From Bacteroidota bacterium (GTDB lineage Bacteria; Bacteroidota; Rhodothermia; Rhodothermales; UBA10348): a stretch of DNA of 6,317 nucleotides. The notes under the pieces are model-generated. The model ran no database searches. It was not told the origin of the DNA and saw only the letters and a program-made list of their open reading frames with translations. Both the position numbers and the translations under genes were made by a program. How positions within the stretch are numbered: the first letter of the stretch is position 1; every line of letters starts with the position of its first letter. The stretch covers positions 1 to 6,317 of the forward strand of contig JAQCDI010000157.1 in the NCBI GenBank assembly GCA_027620595.1. The letters are read 5' to 3'. Below, piece by piece: positions 6,251 to 6,317 of this stretch.

Positions 6251-6275
6251 TTCCGACCGGTGTGCCGGTACGGAA
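6251..6275. terminator. Strong hairpin 19 bases after the MFS gene, no T run
   Basis: TTCCG-ACCGG (6251-6260) pairs with CCGGT-CGGAA (6265-6275) across a TGTG loop, with a single bulged A at 6270, giving ten base pairs. It lies just beyond the MFS stop, where a terminator is expected, but neither side has a T run. It may be an RNA-protecting 3' hairpin or a terminator without a strong U-tract. A second small stem, CCGGC-ATT-GCCGG, follows at 6289-6301. Confidence 0.4.
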
Positions 6276-6317
6276 TGACGCGGGGCGCCCGGCATTGCCG
6301 GCCACGCCTCCCTGCTT

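Overview
This is a GC-rich bacterial window with no rRNA, tRNA, CRISPR array or transposase. It carries an operon for a secreted flavin dehydrogenase, a lipoprotein amidase, a sugar-type transporter and two broken genes. The mix suggests a heterotroph of the Bacteroidota, perhaps Rhodothermia-like: a LytTR regulator, lipoprotein signals, a GH43 glycosidase remnant, a small PLDc_N-like membrane protein, and a GMC oxidoreductase paired with a gluconate 2-dehydrogenase subunit 3. This placement is inference only, since no marker gene is present.

Layout, left to right. (1) Positions 3-425 (+) hold the C-terminal LytTR DNA-binding domain of a regulator cut by the left edge. (2) Positions 426-613 hold nothing I can support. 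(3) Positions 614-822 (-) encode a small two-helix membrane protein that reads intact only if one missing base near 680 is restored. (4) Positions 823-993 are the spacer between divergent genes and contain a good intrinsic terminator on the + strand. (5) Positions 994-3332 (+) are a translationally coupled pair: an FAD-dependent GMC dehydrogenase with a cysteine cluster, then its small subunit with a Tat/lipoprotein-type signal. The catalytic subunit has no signal of its own and probably leaves the cytoplasm with the small one. (6) Positions 3317-3759 (-) are a scar. The first ~89 codons of a GH43 lipoprotein run into the last ~60 codons of an unrelated membrane protein in another frame, as if a deletion had removed everything between. 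(7) Positions 3885-4883 (+) encode an acetamidase/formamidase-family protein with a lipoprotein signal. (8) Positions 5014-6231 (+) encode a 12-helix MFS transporter, preceded by a possible coupled leader ORF. (9) Positions 6232-6317 carry a strong hairpin and no gene.

Working together (inference): the GMC pair would oxidise a sugar or related alcohol outside the cytoplasmic membrane, the lipoprotein amidase would act on an amide in the same compartment, and the MFS protein would import a small organic solute. No cytochrome c gene is visible, so the dehydrogenase's electron acceptor is unknown. No complete new system is evident. The most unusual items are the chimeric scar, the frameshifted small gene, the terminator placed between divergent genes, and the exported amidase.
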